Part shown: positions 43,183 to 54,441 of the stretch, piece after piece
How the letters are laid out: each line of letters opens with the position of its first letter
Numbering within the stretch: position 1 is the first letter of the stretch
Assembly: GCF_001642475.1 (NCBI RefSeq)
Contig: NW_019173947.1
Coordinates: forward strand, 248,001-312,000
Origin: Fonsecaea monophora
Taxonomy: Eukaryota > Ascomycota > Eurotiomycetes > Chaetothyriales > Herpotrichiellaceae
Reading direction: 5' to 3'
DNA length: 64,000 nt
Position numbers and translations under genes: made by a program
The notes under the pieces: generated by a model
The model's database searches: none
What the model was told of the DNA's origin: nothing
Seen by the model: the letters and a program-made list of their open reading frames with translations, nothing else

Positions 43183-44739
43183 CAACTCTGGCGACGGACA
43201 ATGAACCGAGAATGCGACACGAGAAGAGGGAGCGGGGAATTGATTGTCGTCAACAGATTAGGCTTGACACACAAGACTCGACCATCACAAGCAAAATAGG
43301 TCCCAGCAGATGAGATGTCGCAAGAAGAGCGAATGACACCCCCAGCAAACGATGGGAGAGCAGCAAGAAAGCACGCGTCAGCCAAGGGCGATACACGCAA
43401 GGCAAACAACTTAGCTGAATAGCGGGCCACCAGAATGTCTTGTCCCACGGACGCTGGCTATGGCACTGCCAAAATCTGAACTTGACAGCAATGTCTGTGG
43501 TTGGTGATCGGAGGAGAGCATGTCAACCTCCTTACAAGGTGACCTCGGTAAACTGCTTCGACTGGCCCGAACCAAGTCCTGATAGCCGGCACACCCATAT
43601 CCAGGCCAGGCGCAGAGTTGCATATTGAAAGAGGCCGGGGAACAAAAGAAATGCCCCGATTGAGACGATCCGTGGATCGTTGACAACAAATCCTCATTTC
43701 GAAGGATGGTCACGTGCCACATGGGCTGGTAGTCTGTGACCCAATGGAGGAACATGGTGAATTCTCCTATGCCCAGGGAATTATATTATCGAATAATTAC
43801 AGGAGGGTTAGTGGCGCAGAACGAGCCTATTTTGGGGTCACGGATACGGGCCTCGATACCCGGTGAGGGTAACTATGCCATAAACGGCTCTCAAGATATG
43901 TCCTCGACCGCGCAAATTGCGGCAAAAGATCCCTTGGTCAGCCACCGACCTTTAGGCACGCGGCATAACCCCCTCACCCGAGCTAGCTCAAGTACCGAGT
44001 ATATCGGCACTGGGGAGAAGGCGGAGCCGGGTGTTATACTGACCGGTAATGTCATGGTGACCCTTGGAAGATATCGAGGCCCCGGGAAATGCCATAATTC
44101 CACTGGAAGCCAACTTCCATGCCGGACGATTTGAAGGCTTCAGAAGCATGGCCGAGGGAAGCCCGAAATAACACAGCAGTTTGATATTAGCGCAGGTCAA
44201 CGGTTGACACCAGCGGCACCGCAAAGACTAGGTTGGGCGTTGGGAAGGACGGCAACTCTGTATTTTTGGCTGCAGCGGTTCAAATCCGCCAGGTCCCCAA
44301 AAGGACAAGCCACCTTTGATTCAAGCAGCGAGGACCAGATCAACATGTTTTCTGGACAACATTGAAAATTGGAAAGCAAGGCTGGCTGCTGATGAGAAGC
44401 TGTCGAAATTACTACGGACTTCCCTGACTGCCCGACGTTCGACACAATACCGTGTTGACATTGCATGGCTCATCGGCCCAGTCGAGTATCTCAAAAATTC
44501 TGGTATAACATCGACATGTCTGCGCTGCAGCTTCGACACTCTATTGCTTCCGCAAAGTGCATTTTGGTGACATCTCTCGTAAATGTCCGTGATGCTGACA
44601 CTGGCCACCGAACCAAAGCTTCGCGACGATGGCGTCAAAACCATTCCTCTGTGTTACGTGAACAATCTATGGGACTGCAGCAGTGACCGGGGGTTTGGGG
44701 CTGTGACGATACCATGACATTCATTGTCAACAACAAATG
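43183..44739. other. 1.5 kb intergenic, one CCTCGG, no gene supported
   Basis: This includes the promoter of the carrier (CCTCGG at 43543-43548, about 360 bases upstream of its start) and the 3' flank of the aldehyde dehydrogenase. A T-arm-like string occurs near 44272-44290, but no tRNA can be folded around it. No protein gene was recognised. Confidence 0.4.
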
Positions 44740-46275
44740 TTAAGCATTCATGTTTATCAAGACCGTCTTGGGCTCGGTATATGCCCTCAGCGCATATTCA
44801 CCCATTTCTCTGCCGATACCCGACTGTTTTCGTCCTCCGAAAGGGACCTGCATATTCATGTAACTCACACAGTTGATGCCTACCACCCCCGAATCCACTT
44901 GTGCTGAAACCCGCATGGCTCTAGTGATATCGCGGGTAAAGACCCCAGACATCAGGCCATAGTCAGACTCGTTAGCCCAGCCAAGTACTTCCTCCTCCGT
45001 CTCAAACGTCCTGATCACGGCCGCGGGACCGAAGACCTCATTCTTATAGATCTCCGCATCGGGTTGAGGGTTGAGAAACACTGTAGGTTCCATGAAGCAG
45101 CCGGTCTCTCCGTGCCGGACCCCGCCCACGACCAGCTCAGCTTGTGACTTTGCACGCTCAACCATATTCAGTACACGGTCGAATTGTCCTGCATCTACCA
45201 GTGGTCCTAGCTTGACCGAGAGATCTTGGGGGTCGCCTAGATCAGATGCTGCCGCTTTCATCCTCTCGATGTACTTTTCAACAAAGCGATCCGCAATAGA
45301 CTTTTGGACGTAGATTCTCGTTGCGGCGACGCAGACTTGGCCGGACCGAGCCAGGATAGCATTCGTGGTCCAGGTAACGGCGTTCTCGAGGTTGCAGTCG
45401 TCGAAAACAAGCGCAGGGCTCTTGCCTCCAAGCTCAAGGGTGACGCGCTTGAGGTTACTCTGTGCTGCCGCCGTCTGAATTCGCTTGCCGGTGGACACAC
45501 TGCCTGTAAAACTGATCTTGTTGATGCGGTTATGGCTCGCTAGTAAAGCACCGGTCTGTCCGTCTCCAGGGAGGACCTGGACGACGCCTTTAGGAAACCC
45601 AGCTTGTTCGAAGAGCGGGGCAATGGCAAGGGATCCTAGAGGTGTCTTTTCCGACGGCTTAACGATCATGACGTTTCCTGTAGCCAAACATGGTGCTAGC
45701 TTGAGCATCATGGTCGCCACGGGAGCGTTGAACGGATTGACAGCTGCACACACGCCCAACGGTTCATGACGAACTAGCTTAACAAATCCTGGGGTAGTGA
45801 TCATGAATCAGCACGATCGATATGGAAGGCAGGAAAACGTTCGTTGGGACGCACCATCGTCGGCAGGAAAATATTCCCCCCTGAGCTTATCTGTCCAACC
45901 GGCGTAGTAGAGGATACAGTTCTTGATGTAGTTTTTCTCTCTTGTAGGAATTAGAGACACTGGGTTCCCAGAAGTGAGGGAGTCGAGAGTGAGGATAGGC
46001 GTTAGTTTGTCTTCCACGAGTTCTGCCAGCTTGAGGAGACACTCCGTCCTCTGCATGGCAGAAAATTTGCTCCATGGCCCTCGAAATGCCGCCTCCGCGT
46101 AGGACACGGCCAAATCAACATCGGCAGCTCTTGCCACGGGGACGCCGTCCACGACCTTGGTGTTATCCTTGGGATTGAACAGAGTGTACGTTTCCGTGCT
46201 TTGTGCACTTACGTATTCTCCATTGAGGTAGAGTTTGGTAAAGTCTTTGGGGTTCAGTGATTCGGCGCTACCCAT
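44740..46275 (-). CDS. NAD(P)-dependent aldehyde dehydrogenase
   Basis: Exons 46275-45855 and 45788-44740 (intron 66 nt) give 489 aa, the family's normal length. Catalytic residues are Glu259 in TLELGGKSP and Cys293 in SGQVCVAATR. Cofactor-binding GNVMIVKPSEKTP and FTGSVSTGKRI are present, as is the C-terminal PFGGRKQSGIGREMG. The enzyme oxidises aldehydes to carboxylic acids. No PTS1 (ends INMNA) and no obvious mitochondrial signal suggest a cytosolic location. In the cluster it could oxidise a hydroxy-acid-derived oxo-acid or a terpenoid/alicyclic aldehyde. Its promoter carries two FarA/B-type hexamers. The substrate is not readable from sequence. Confidence 0.94.
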
Positions 46276-46641
46276 TTCGTACGAGGTTCGATAAGCACTT
46301 GGATATGCGTGACACTAAAGGGAGGCACGGTGTTGCATTGAAAAGGTCCTGCTGAGTCTCACTGACGCATGGACCTGGGCCGTAGACCATATTGGACGCG
46401 GGCCAGGTGCCGGGATCAGAATGTCCCAGAGAGCCCGAGGCTGACAACGCCAGCCTTGTGCGTATAACCTCGGTTTCGGCAACCAATGTACCCAAATAAA
46501 TGGACAGTACGAGGTACTATTGCTGGACAGACCAAAACTTCATTAGAGTGTCTATTATACAAGACAGAAATTGAGACGCAGGCCATTTGTGTTTAATGAA
46601 TGAAATCCACTCGCTTCCAGACTTTTCCGAACCAACAGGGG
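46276..46641. promoter_or_regulatory. ALDH promoter with inverted CCGAGG/CCTCGG pair
   Basis: CCGAGG 46435-46440 and CCTCGG 46468-46473, 160-200 bases upstream of the ALDH start codon. The rest is the 3' flank of the lactonase-like gene. Confidence 0.55.
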
Positions 46642-47907
46642 CTATGCTTCAGGCAGCTCCAAGCCTCTAATTTTCCGACCCTGTTTGTAGAGTCCATCTA
46701 CCAGGAGGGGTCTGACGGTCTTGCCGTTGTAAGGTAGCTCGCTCAGGAAACCCCACCGAGCAGCCTCCTTCCATCCTTTCTGCTGCCAGTCATTCAGGCT
46801 GCCACGAGGGAAAAATTCGTAGACATCCAGCGCTGCTGGATCATGTGCGATCGTTACTAGAACACGAGGATCGGCATCAAATTCCATCAAGCCAAGCACA
46901 GACTTCTCTGCCACGATTGGGTCCTTGTAGAAGGTAGCTGCATCCGTCGAGATGTGTGTGAACGGTTCCTGATACACAGCAGGCGCTCTGTCAACTTACA
47001 GTAACGCGGGGGTGGAGTTGGGAATACGGGGGGAAGTGCATCCACATACCGACCGACCGTCCTCGCCATGAGGGTGAGATGACAGAAATCCTCCACACAA
47101 GCAAGGACGTGGCAGACGCCTGTCGAGCGCCGATCCTTCCGGGATAATGTCAGGAATTGGGATATATTTGGACGGTCTGATAGAGCCAGCAAAATGGCAG
47201 GTATCGGCTCCTAACAGCACGAACGTGTCCTGAGTTGTCCGAACCAGGCCAGCCATGTGTCCGACCGCATGTCCGGGTACGTCGAGAATGTAAAAGCTCC
47301 CATCGCCAAAGAAATCGTGGGCCTTAAACTGACCAATTTGCAGAGAGTCCGAGAAACTGAGCTCCACAACCTCTCGGTCCTCAAAATCGGCCTCGTGAAA
47401 CGGTGAGTCTTGTCTGGTAGGATAGCCGGGCATAAAAGCCTCCCGAAAACCAGGACCGACAACCATCTTGACGGACTTTGGCAATTTTGAAGGCGCTCCA
47501 CAATGATCAAAATGCCAGTGGCTAAGCACAAATGTGTCGATGTTACAGATATCGACGTTGCCATTGGCAAGAATATCTTGCACGTCCTGCTCGATTTTCA
47601 CCCCCTGCACATGACCTTGTATTAGGCCAGATATATGCGGCACATGATTTTGCCAATCAGCTCGAGCGCCCAAGTCAAATAAAAGCTCCGTTCCAAGCCT
47701 CTCGTGCTTGATATAGTAAGAGAACGTAGGAAGATTGATCCACTCGTAACCGGGGATTTTGGGCTCAACAAGGTAGTGGGGTGGTACCGTGATATCACAG
47801 GTCGTGTTGATGATCGAGACATGACAAATATCTGAGCCTCCGGGGAGATCCAAAGAGAGTGTTCTCGAGGTATTCTGAGACTCTTCCATGACGGTAGGTG
47901 TCGACAT
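46642..47907 (-). CDS. Metallo-beta-lactamase-fold hydrolase, putative lactonase
   Basis: Exons 47907-47050 and 46968-46642 (intron 81 nt, donor GTATGT) give 394 aa. The metal motif HWHFDH spans residues 130-135 (HxHxDH). A further metal His lies in PGHAVGHMAGL and a bridging Asp in LLGADTCH. A late VTIAHDP supplies the last His. This arrangement is that of N-acyl-homoserine-lactone-lactonase-like enzymes, which open lactone rings using two metals. Set beside two BVMOs that would make lactones, a lactone-hydrolase role is attractive but inferred. There is no signal peptide and no PTS1 (ends ELPEA), so it is probably cytosolic. It is the last cluster member before conserved genes resume. Confidence 0.9.
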
Positions 47908-48984
47908 GAATCCTGGGTGGTTATGTGACTATCCACGACGGAGCCGTCACATATACAGTAGAAGGCGCAGGCGGGCTAGGCTAGGGCATTGGACCGACCA
48001 GACTGTGTTTCAAGCGGTCTTAAAAGACTCCAAAGTTACCTCGGCCCCGATCGTGGTCTCGAAGTCATGAAGCGATGCATGGGGCCCTGGAGGGTACGCC
48101 AGGCGATGAGAGCGGTAGGCGCTGTATGTTCCCACAAGGTGTTCTACCGTGCGAGCCATGCTGATCCAGAGATTCAGGCCGAAAAGGCTCTGGAATGAAT
48201 GCTGGGGCGTTGTGCCAATCCCAGAAAGGCACCTTTCGGACAGGCGCTCAGCGAGCGCGGCTCCGTCAACGAGCTGATACCGAGGTTACCAACCAAGATC
48301 GAAGCGGCTCGCGTCGTCGCCCCGACGGCCGCTGTCAAAATCCTCCTCTGGCTCAAATGTGGGCCTGTGATAGGACTTTGCAGACATTGGATGGTCTAGA
48401 TGAGGCTCACCAGCAACAGCTGGGCAAATGAGAAGATGAGTACGCTAACGAAGTCCCCCAACGCAAGATTGAAGGGTCAGCCTGAGAAAAGCGCCAGCCT
48501 TGCTTCATGGCTGTTCGGCTCCATACACGAGGCCCAACGTTACGCATACTGGCGCAACGTGATCAGACACCATGGAATGCGACTGTTACTCCTTTCAAAT
48601 TGTCATTGTCATGTTTCCAGTTGAGGTTGAGCGAGCTTAAGCTGTACGATGTCGGAGTTAACAACATGGTCGATGCTGCCACGCCGCTTCCGCACAGTTC
48701 TATGTCATGATTGGACAGCTCGGGAGGCCGAGTTCCAGGTGCAGTTAAAAAACCGCGCCATGGCCGTTTAGAGCAAGATTATTCGCTCCCAGTAATACTC
48801 TGCACTGTAGTCGTCGTTGCCCTTGCCGCCGCCAGTCCAATAGCATACAATCTCCGTGTAGCCATTCCTAGGTCGCATGAGAAAGGCAATAAAGAAACAA
48901 GTCGAGCTGGTCACAGTCTCTGATGTTCTTTTGTCAACCCTCTGCTTTGTCTGGTGACCAACAATTCCTCAATTTGCGTGATGC
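47908..48984. promoter_or_regulatory. Upstream region of the lactonase-like gene with two motif copies
   Basis: CCTCGG 48039-48044 and CCGAGG 48280-48285 lie 130-380 bases upstream of the start codon. No gene was supported in about 1.1 kb; the right end is the 3' flank of the kinase gene. Confidence 0.45.
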
Positions 48985-50493
48985 TCATGAACATAACCAA
49001 GGATCCTTAAGCAGTTCTTGTGCCGTTGCACGATCCTCTGGCAACCACCGAAGCATTCTTCCAACGAACCGGAGAAAGAATCTCTTGTCCTCGCCAGAAA
49101 GTGTAGTAATAGTAGATTCCAGACCTATACCACAAGGCTTGCCGACTTTCCTGTTAATTAAGATCCCTTTTGAAGGAATTAGCAACACACTTTCACGGGT
49201 TTTATGGAGATCACGGGTTAGAATTATGGCGCTTACCCTCTGGTGTGAAAAACTGAGCGGTTGACTCTCCCCGGACGAGGAGCTGCTTAGGTGGTGGACC
49301 AAGGAACGATATCATCTCATTGAGATGTATATTGGGTGCGTAGGTATCAGTATCTGGGTCGAAAGCTTGAAAGAGCGATCGACCTTCCAATAAATCCCAG
49401 ATCTGTCATTTAGTTAATTAGCGAAACGAGCGTTGAAGGGGGCTTTCGTTAAAAAAAAAAAAAAAAAAAAAAACCATACCATTACACCAAGATTCCATAT
49501 ATCAGCGCTGTACGACCAGCCAGCACGTAGGATTACTTCAGGCGCCTGTAAGAGGTCAGGCTGGATCGGGTGGTTGAATGTGCCATCGAACGACGACCGA
49601 ACGGCAAGTCCAAAATCTGCGATTTTAGGACGGCCAGGAGGACCCCTTAGATCTCCAAAGTTCCGATGGGCATATATACGTCGGTCGTCGTAAACTTTTG
49701 CTGGAGAAGGATGCCTTTGCTCCTCTTTAATGAGCTCGTTTATTATCTCTTCGTCTTCAATCCCAAGTAAAATGTTGTCAGGCTTCAAATCTGAATAAAT
49801 CAGCCTAATCCCCAGTCTTTAGAGTCTCAGATGAAGATACCTGTATGGATGATATGACACTGAGTGTGTAGGTAATCAAGTCCAGTCAATATAAACTTGA
49901 GTAAGGGCTTGAGGAGATTGCCAGGGAGGCATCCGTTTTGAAGACGGCGTGCGAACGTAGACAGGGTCTCCCTCATCGGCACGTACACAAGACATAAGTG
50001 TACTCCAAACTGACTTTGGGCCTCGAACGAATCCAGAACGGTCCTTATATAACGTAAACCTTCGTGCGTCGGATTGGCCTTTGCAATCTGCGTAGACAGT
50101 GCCAGTTCAGAGGATGTGGAGTGATTATCTGTTACATCCCTCGTGAGAATTTTCAGAGTGACGGACCGATTCTTCTGGAACTTCCACCTAACGAAGATAT
50201 TAGAATAGTCTAACCCGGCATTATCTTGGTCGATGTTACCTTGTGACATCCTGAGCAAGCCAAGTAGTGGATGACCCTCCGAATCCCAATTTCGCCAATA
50301 CTTTGTATCTTTCGTGGAAAAACTGGCCGATTGACACAGGATAGTAGTTTTCTGGATGGTATCTTGGAAGGGTCTCCTCTTCTATAGGCTCAGTGAACGT
50401 CATCGTTTGCCTTCGTCTTGGAGCCAAAATTGCAGCCAGCCCGAAAACAGAGCGAGGAGAACATCGCGAATAGAACTTGGAAGTCGCGAGCAT
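48985..50493 (-). CDS. SRPK-like protein kinase
   Basis: Exons 50493-50240, 50187-49841, 49790-49480, 49402-49237 and 49166-48985 give 419 aa. RYHPENYYPVSIGQ before the kinase domain and GFGGSSTTWLAQD as the glycine loop are typical of fungal SRPK-type kinases. The ATP lysine is in VTLKIL. The catalytic loop is HIIHTDLKPDNILL (Thr replaces the Arg of HRD, as usual in SRPKs). DFG is present as IADFGLA and APE as QAPEVIL. SRPKs phosphorylate Ser/Arg-rich proteins. The frame is open upstream of 50493 but only with a non-ATG start. The third intron contains a T23 run directly after its donor. Confidence 0.9.
49451..49473. repeat. A23 homopolymer inside an intron of the SRPK-like kinase gene
   Basis: 23 consecutive A on the plus strand, preceded by CGTT. 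In the transcript it is oligo-T beginning six bases after the donor G of intron 49403-49479. Confidence 0.9.
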
Positions 50494-51069
50494 GTCTAGC
50501 CATCGAGGGGGGTTTTGATTGGGCGAAAGAGGGTTGCGAGACAATAAAGCTTTCACTTCGGTCCATGTTTATGTACAAAGATGGGACGGGAAAGTTTTCG
50601 AAGGGCAAGTACAATTGAGAGAGAGACCTCCGTGCTGCCTGAGCGGGGGAGCGGTGACGGGGTTGATAGAGTGGGCTCCTGTGATTATAGTGCGAGGGTG
50701 CTTTTGTGAATGTACTGAAAGGCCAACCGACATCTTGGAATCAATTTGCCGAAGCTCGATGTAGGAGTAAATCCATCGACGCTTGACGATGCTTTTGAGA
50801 AGGCCGCGGTGCTATTGGATGCATCCCAGGCCATCACGGGGGCATAACGATGGATCAAGATAGCCAATCACGGCCGTCTCGAAGAAGATCCCCCAAGGTG
50901 GGCACAGGGCGGCGTCACCCTCGATCCCAGACGGGGTGAACCGCGAGCAGTTTTCATTCATCTTGGCGACTGCAAACCATTGCGACTGCTGTTCTCCAGT
51001 ATTGTTCGATTTAATTCATTTCCTAGTCCTCCTGGGACGTCCACTCCTTCGACCCAGAATTGCGATGTC
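50494..51069. promoter_or_regulatory. Divergent intergenic region kinase / MTR3
   Basis: About 0.6 kb between divergent starts, presumed to hold both promoters. No CCTCGG/CCGAGG motif and no repeat was seen. Confidence 0.45.
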
Positions 51070-52062
51070 ATGAGCGACAGACGAAGAATCAATGGGCCTG
51101 CAGGCACGACCAGCCCTCCAGTGTTTGCGCCCTACTCGCAGACTGCGACTGCGAACACTTTGCGACAACGAGTGAGGAAACCAAACGAATTGCGCAAGAT
51201 ATGTACGGTTTTCCTCTTCCTTCACTACTGGTCTAAGCTGACACCGAGCGTAGTTCTACAGACCGGGATAGTCCCTTCAGCCAGTGGATCAGCATATCTC
51301 GAACTCGAAAGCCCTCCGGAGCCTAGACTTTCTCTTGTTCCTACATCCTCCACCATAAAGTTGTCATGCTCTGTACATGGGCCGAAACCGTTACCGAGAA
51401 CCGCATCATTCTCGCCGAACGCACAACTGAGCGCAGCTGTCAAATTTGCTCCGTTTGCGACTCGTGTCCGGCAAGGTTACGTACCCAACCAGACCGAAAA
51501 AGATTTGGGGTTGCACCTGGAAAATGCTTTGAAAGGGGTCCTCCTGCCAGACCGATGGCCAAAGAGTGCTGTTGACGTCGCTGTAACAGTCCTCGAAGGA
51601 GAAGATGACCAAGGGGAGGGAGATCGATTTGCGGGCCTAGGACTTTTCAACCTGCTGGCAGCGGCAATCAATGTGGCTATGGCGGCATTGGCCGATGCGA
51701 AGATCGACTGTTTAGATCTGTTGGCTGCGGGCGTCGGGGCTGTCGTACCTGGACCCGACTCAAAGCCCCTGCGTGTCCTAGATCCTGCCGCTGTCGAGCA
51801 CGATGATATACGGTCAAGCTGTGTGGTCGGCTATTTACCATCGAGGGATGAGATTGTGGAATTGTGGTCTAACGGATCTGTATCAACACAAAATGCTAAT
51901 ACATCAAGTGGGTTCGACGAAATGGTGGATGCTGCCATTGCGGCTGCCAGGGGAGCCCAGACTGTGATCAAGGAAGCCTTGGTTGAGTCTATGACACGAA
52001 ATCAGATCGCAGCCAAGAAACCCAGTCAGGGGGAAACGAATGACGTTGAAATGAATACATGA
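51070..52062 (+). CDS. MTR3: Exosome core subunit, RNase PH family (MTR3-like)
   Basis: Exons 51070-51202 and 51254-52062 (intron 51 nt) give 313 aa. The frame extends upstream to 50980, but MSDRRRINGPAG at 51070 is the typical fungal start. The splice makes LRKIFLQTGIVPSASGSAYLEL, the conserved RNase PH-fold entry, followed by CSVHGPKPLPR. The C-terminal half carries GLFNLLAAAINVAMAALADA. MTR3 is one of six catalytically inactive RNase PH-like subunits forming the exosome ring, which handles 3' RNA processing and decay in nucleus and cytoplasm. RRP46 or RRP41 are alternatives; the N-terminal extension and sequence favour MTR3. Confidence 0.85.
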   Translation: MSDRRRINGPAGTTSPPVFAPYSQTATANTLRQRVRKPNELRKICTVFLFLHYWSKLTPSVVLQTGIVPSASGSAYLELESPPEPRLSLVPTSSTIKLSCSVHGPKPLPRTASFSPNAQLSAAVKFAPFATRVRQGYVPNQTEKDLGLHLENALKGVLLPDRWPKSAVDVAVTVLEGEDDQGEGDRFAGLGLFNLLAAAINVAMAALADAKIDCLDLLAAGVGAVVPGPDSKPLRVLDPAAVEHDDIRSSCVVGYLPSRDEIVELWSNGSVSTQNANTSSGFDEMVDAAIAAARGAQTVIKEALVESMTRNQIAAKKPSQGETNDVEMNT

Positions 52063-52458
52063 ATTGTTTGAAATCCTATTGAGGCGAATGAGTTCGAATG
52101 AGCTCCATTGATCACGGCCAGACTATTGTTTGTCCTTCCAATTCAGCAGGAAACCGCGGCTTCTGCGACTTTACACCAACTGAAGTGGAATTGAGAGAGG
52201 GAGAGCCGCAACCTCATCCGTACCTGAAATCACCTCTGGCTCACTTTTGCCTCATTCTCAACGACAAACGTTCCTCTGAGACTGATCGCAGACTTAGTTA
52301 GACCTTGCTACCTCTGCCTCTCTCCACGACCAGGCGTTGGCTCTTTATTGTCTGCTCAACTCGTTTCCCTCGGTTTCACTCTCCCAACTCCCCATCCTAT
52401 CCCTCCTCGACTCAACACACCCTCCTCTGCAAGTCTAAGCAACGAACAACTCGCCGTC
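52063..52458. promoter_or_regulatory. Upstream region of the Myb-like gene
   Basis: About 400 bases; the last 150 are C/T-rich (ctcccaactccccatcctatccc type), a usual fungal promoter and leader composition. No gene was seen. Confidence 0.45.
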
Positions 52459-53727
52459 ATGGCTCCTGCATACCAAGCTGACGACAACGTCGTCTTTCTG
52501 TACCATTGCCTCGCAAATGCCGCTGGAAAGGTACATACAACGACGATAGCTCTCTTATTACACCTCAACTAACATCTGATAGATCGACTGGAATGCTGTG
52601 GCCATGGCGACAGGATCGACTAGGGGAGCAGTGGAGATTCGATGGAGGCGACTCAAGAAGAAGATTGAAGGCGACACAGTCGCCGCACAACCAGTTACTG
52701 CAACACCTGCCCAATCAGCTACCACACCACCTCCGCAACCTGCTCAAAGACCGAAGGCTGGTCAGGGAAAGAAGAAGACTGCCGCAAGCCGCAAGCGCAA
52801 GATCGAAGCTGTCGCGGATGAAGACGACGAAGACGACGCAGATGCCGTAGGACCTCCTCAAGTTGACGGCCAGGTTGACTTCAGGCCGTCTTCGTCTCGC
52901 CGTCGCACCAGGGGAAAGAAATTGAATTTTAACATCAAGGCTTGCTTGGACAGTGATGTTGATTCTAGCGCCATTCTGTCTTCGGGAGGCGACGAGGACT
53001 ACGTTGCTGATGTCAAAGTGGTCAAGTCAGAAGACGACGATTCGCTTATTTCCAACTCGGGGGACGATCGGAAGGCGAAGGCGAAAGCGAAGCGGTTCAA
53101 GAAATTGCAGCCATTGTCCACTAAAACGGCAGCACCCGTAAGACCGAATGATGTTCGACCAAATCTCCCTGCTGTATCCAAAGGAAACACTCAGTCCAGC
53201 ATGCATCCCTGTGACAGACCACTTCCAAGCATCGAGTACTCTCCGCCAGCTACTCCATTGAGTGGTGTCTTCATGGATGGGCAGCAAGGACTTGTCAATG
53301 CCGACAGCGAAATCGCTCTGGGGAGCCTGAAACCCGGGATGATAATCACGCTGCCTCCAAAAGGCCGGGCTCATATTTCCAAGAGCATCCCCGGCGACAC
53401 GGTAACCAAGCGAGAGTCGTCATTCTCTCTCATCTCGGCCTCGTCCGTATCTGCCACGAGATTTTCCACGGCTACAGACTCTGTCAACCAGATGCTTCAA
53501 CAGGAGCTGGCTAATCATGTCGAAATCCGGCCCGAGGACAGTGCCTCCAACGTTGCTGGTCATGCAGAAGAAGACTCGACCCCTGCGAGGGATATGCCCA
53601 CAGGTAAGGTTTTGAGTGGCCATCTTGCACACGACAGCATCCCTTGTTTTCGTGGCTAATCCTTTCTTCCTCCACAGGAATTATGACAAACACTGTCCGA
53701 TTCCTGAAAGGTCTATTGTCTTCTTGA
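52459..53727 (+). CDS. Myb/SANT-like DNA-binding domain protein, hypothetical
   Basis: Exons 52459-52530, 52583-53603 and 53678-53727 give 380 aa. The first 50 residues (VVFLYHCLANAAGKIDWNAVA, then TRGAVEIRWRRLKKKIEG) form a small Myb-like helical unit common at the N-terminus of fungal nuclear proteins. What follows is low-complexity: Ala/Thr/Pro/Gln-rich, a Lys/Arg patch (KKKTAASRKRK), an Asp/Glu run (DEDDEDDAD) and a second basic block KAKAKAKRFKK near residue 195. These suggest a nuclear protein, perhaps chromatin-associated. The last short exon is supported by the donor GTAAGG and acceptor CCACAG; without it the protein would end slightly differently. Function is unknown. Confidence 0.8.
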
Positions 53728-54412
53728 ACGTGGCAGTTGGGAGCAAATCGACGAGGCGAAGCCTTGATTCGTCGACACGCAACATCTGAAGACGGCATTG
53801 CTTATGGGAAAGAGATAACAATTTTGGGGGCGAATGGTGACAACATAGGAGGATGGATGGGCTTTTCGAGCTCTCGACGATTGATCACTGAGTGGTAGTG
53901 CATGTGAGGGCTTTGGGGTACCAGAGTCGAGCAGCAATGAATATGAGGACAAAGATTCACACCAAGACACGGATACTTTCTATCAACAAACACACAAAAT
54001 CAACACAAAGTTGGAGCTGGAATATGGGATTTGGAACTGCAACAAAAGCTGAGTTTGAGGCTGAAACCCGTGAGAGATTATGAGAACATTTCAAGCCCAC
54101 CTCGTTGGGCGACATGGTCAATATCTTGTGCTCGTTGCTCGAAGAAACTACAAAGAGCTAGCTCGACATTCGATCTCGATTTGATTTGATAGCTCTTCTT
54201 TTCAATCCCATTTACATCTTATTGACTATTTGCTATTGACTATTGGTCACCGACCACGACCACGACCACGACTAACTGATAGCACTTGTCGTTTTCTCTG
54301 CAAATATTCTTTTCCACGCCACTGAATGCAGGAAGCGCTCTGCACTTAGCAAGCATTCCTCGATATCGATGTCCTCCTATACACTGCTCACTCCGCTTTT
54401 CACAGAACTGCG

Positions 54413-54441
54413 TAGGTTGGTAGGTAGGTAGGTAGGTAGGT
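54413..54441. repeat. TAGG microsatellite
   Basis: A run of near-perfect TAGG units (one imperfect unit at the start), seven copies long, in the intergenic region. Confidence 0.9.

Noticed and set aside
44267..44300. tRNA-like T-arm (GGTTCAAATCC within a short hairpin)
   Set aside because: No matching acceptor stem, D-arm or anticodon arm could be placed upstream at tRNA spacing.
54249..54441. CRISPR-like or structured repeat array
   Set aside because: Only simple tandem repeats without spacers; the organism is a fungus.
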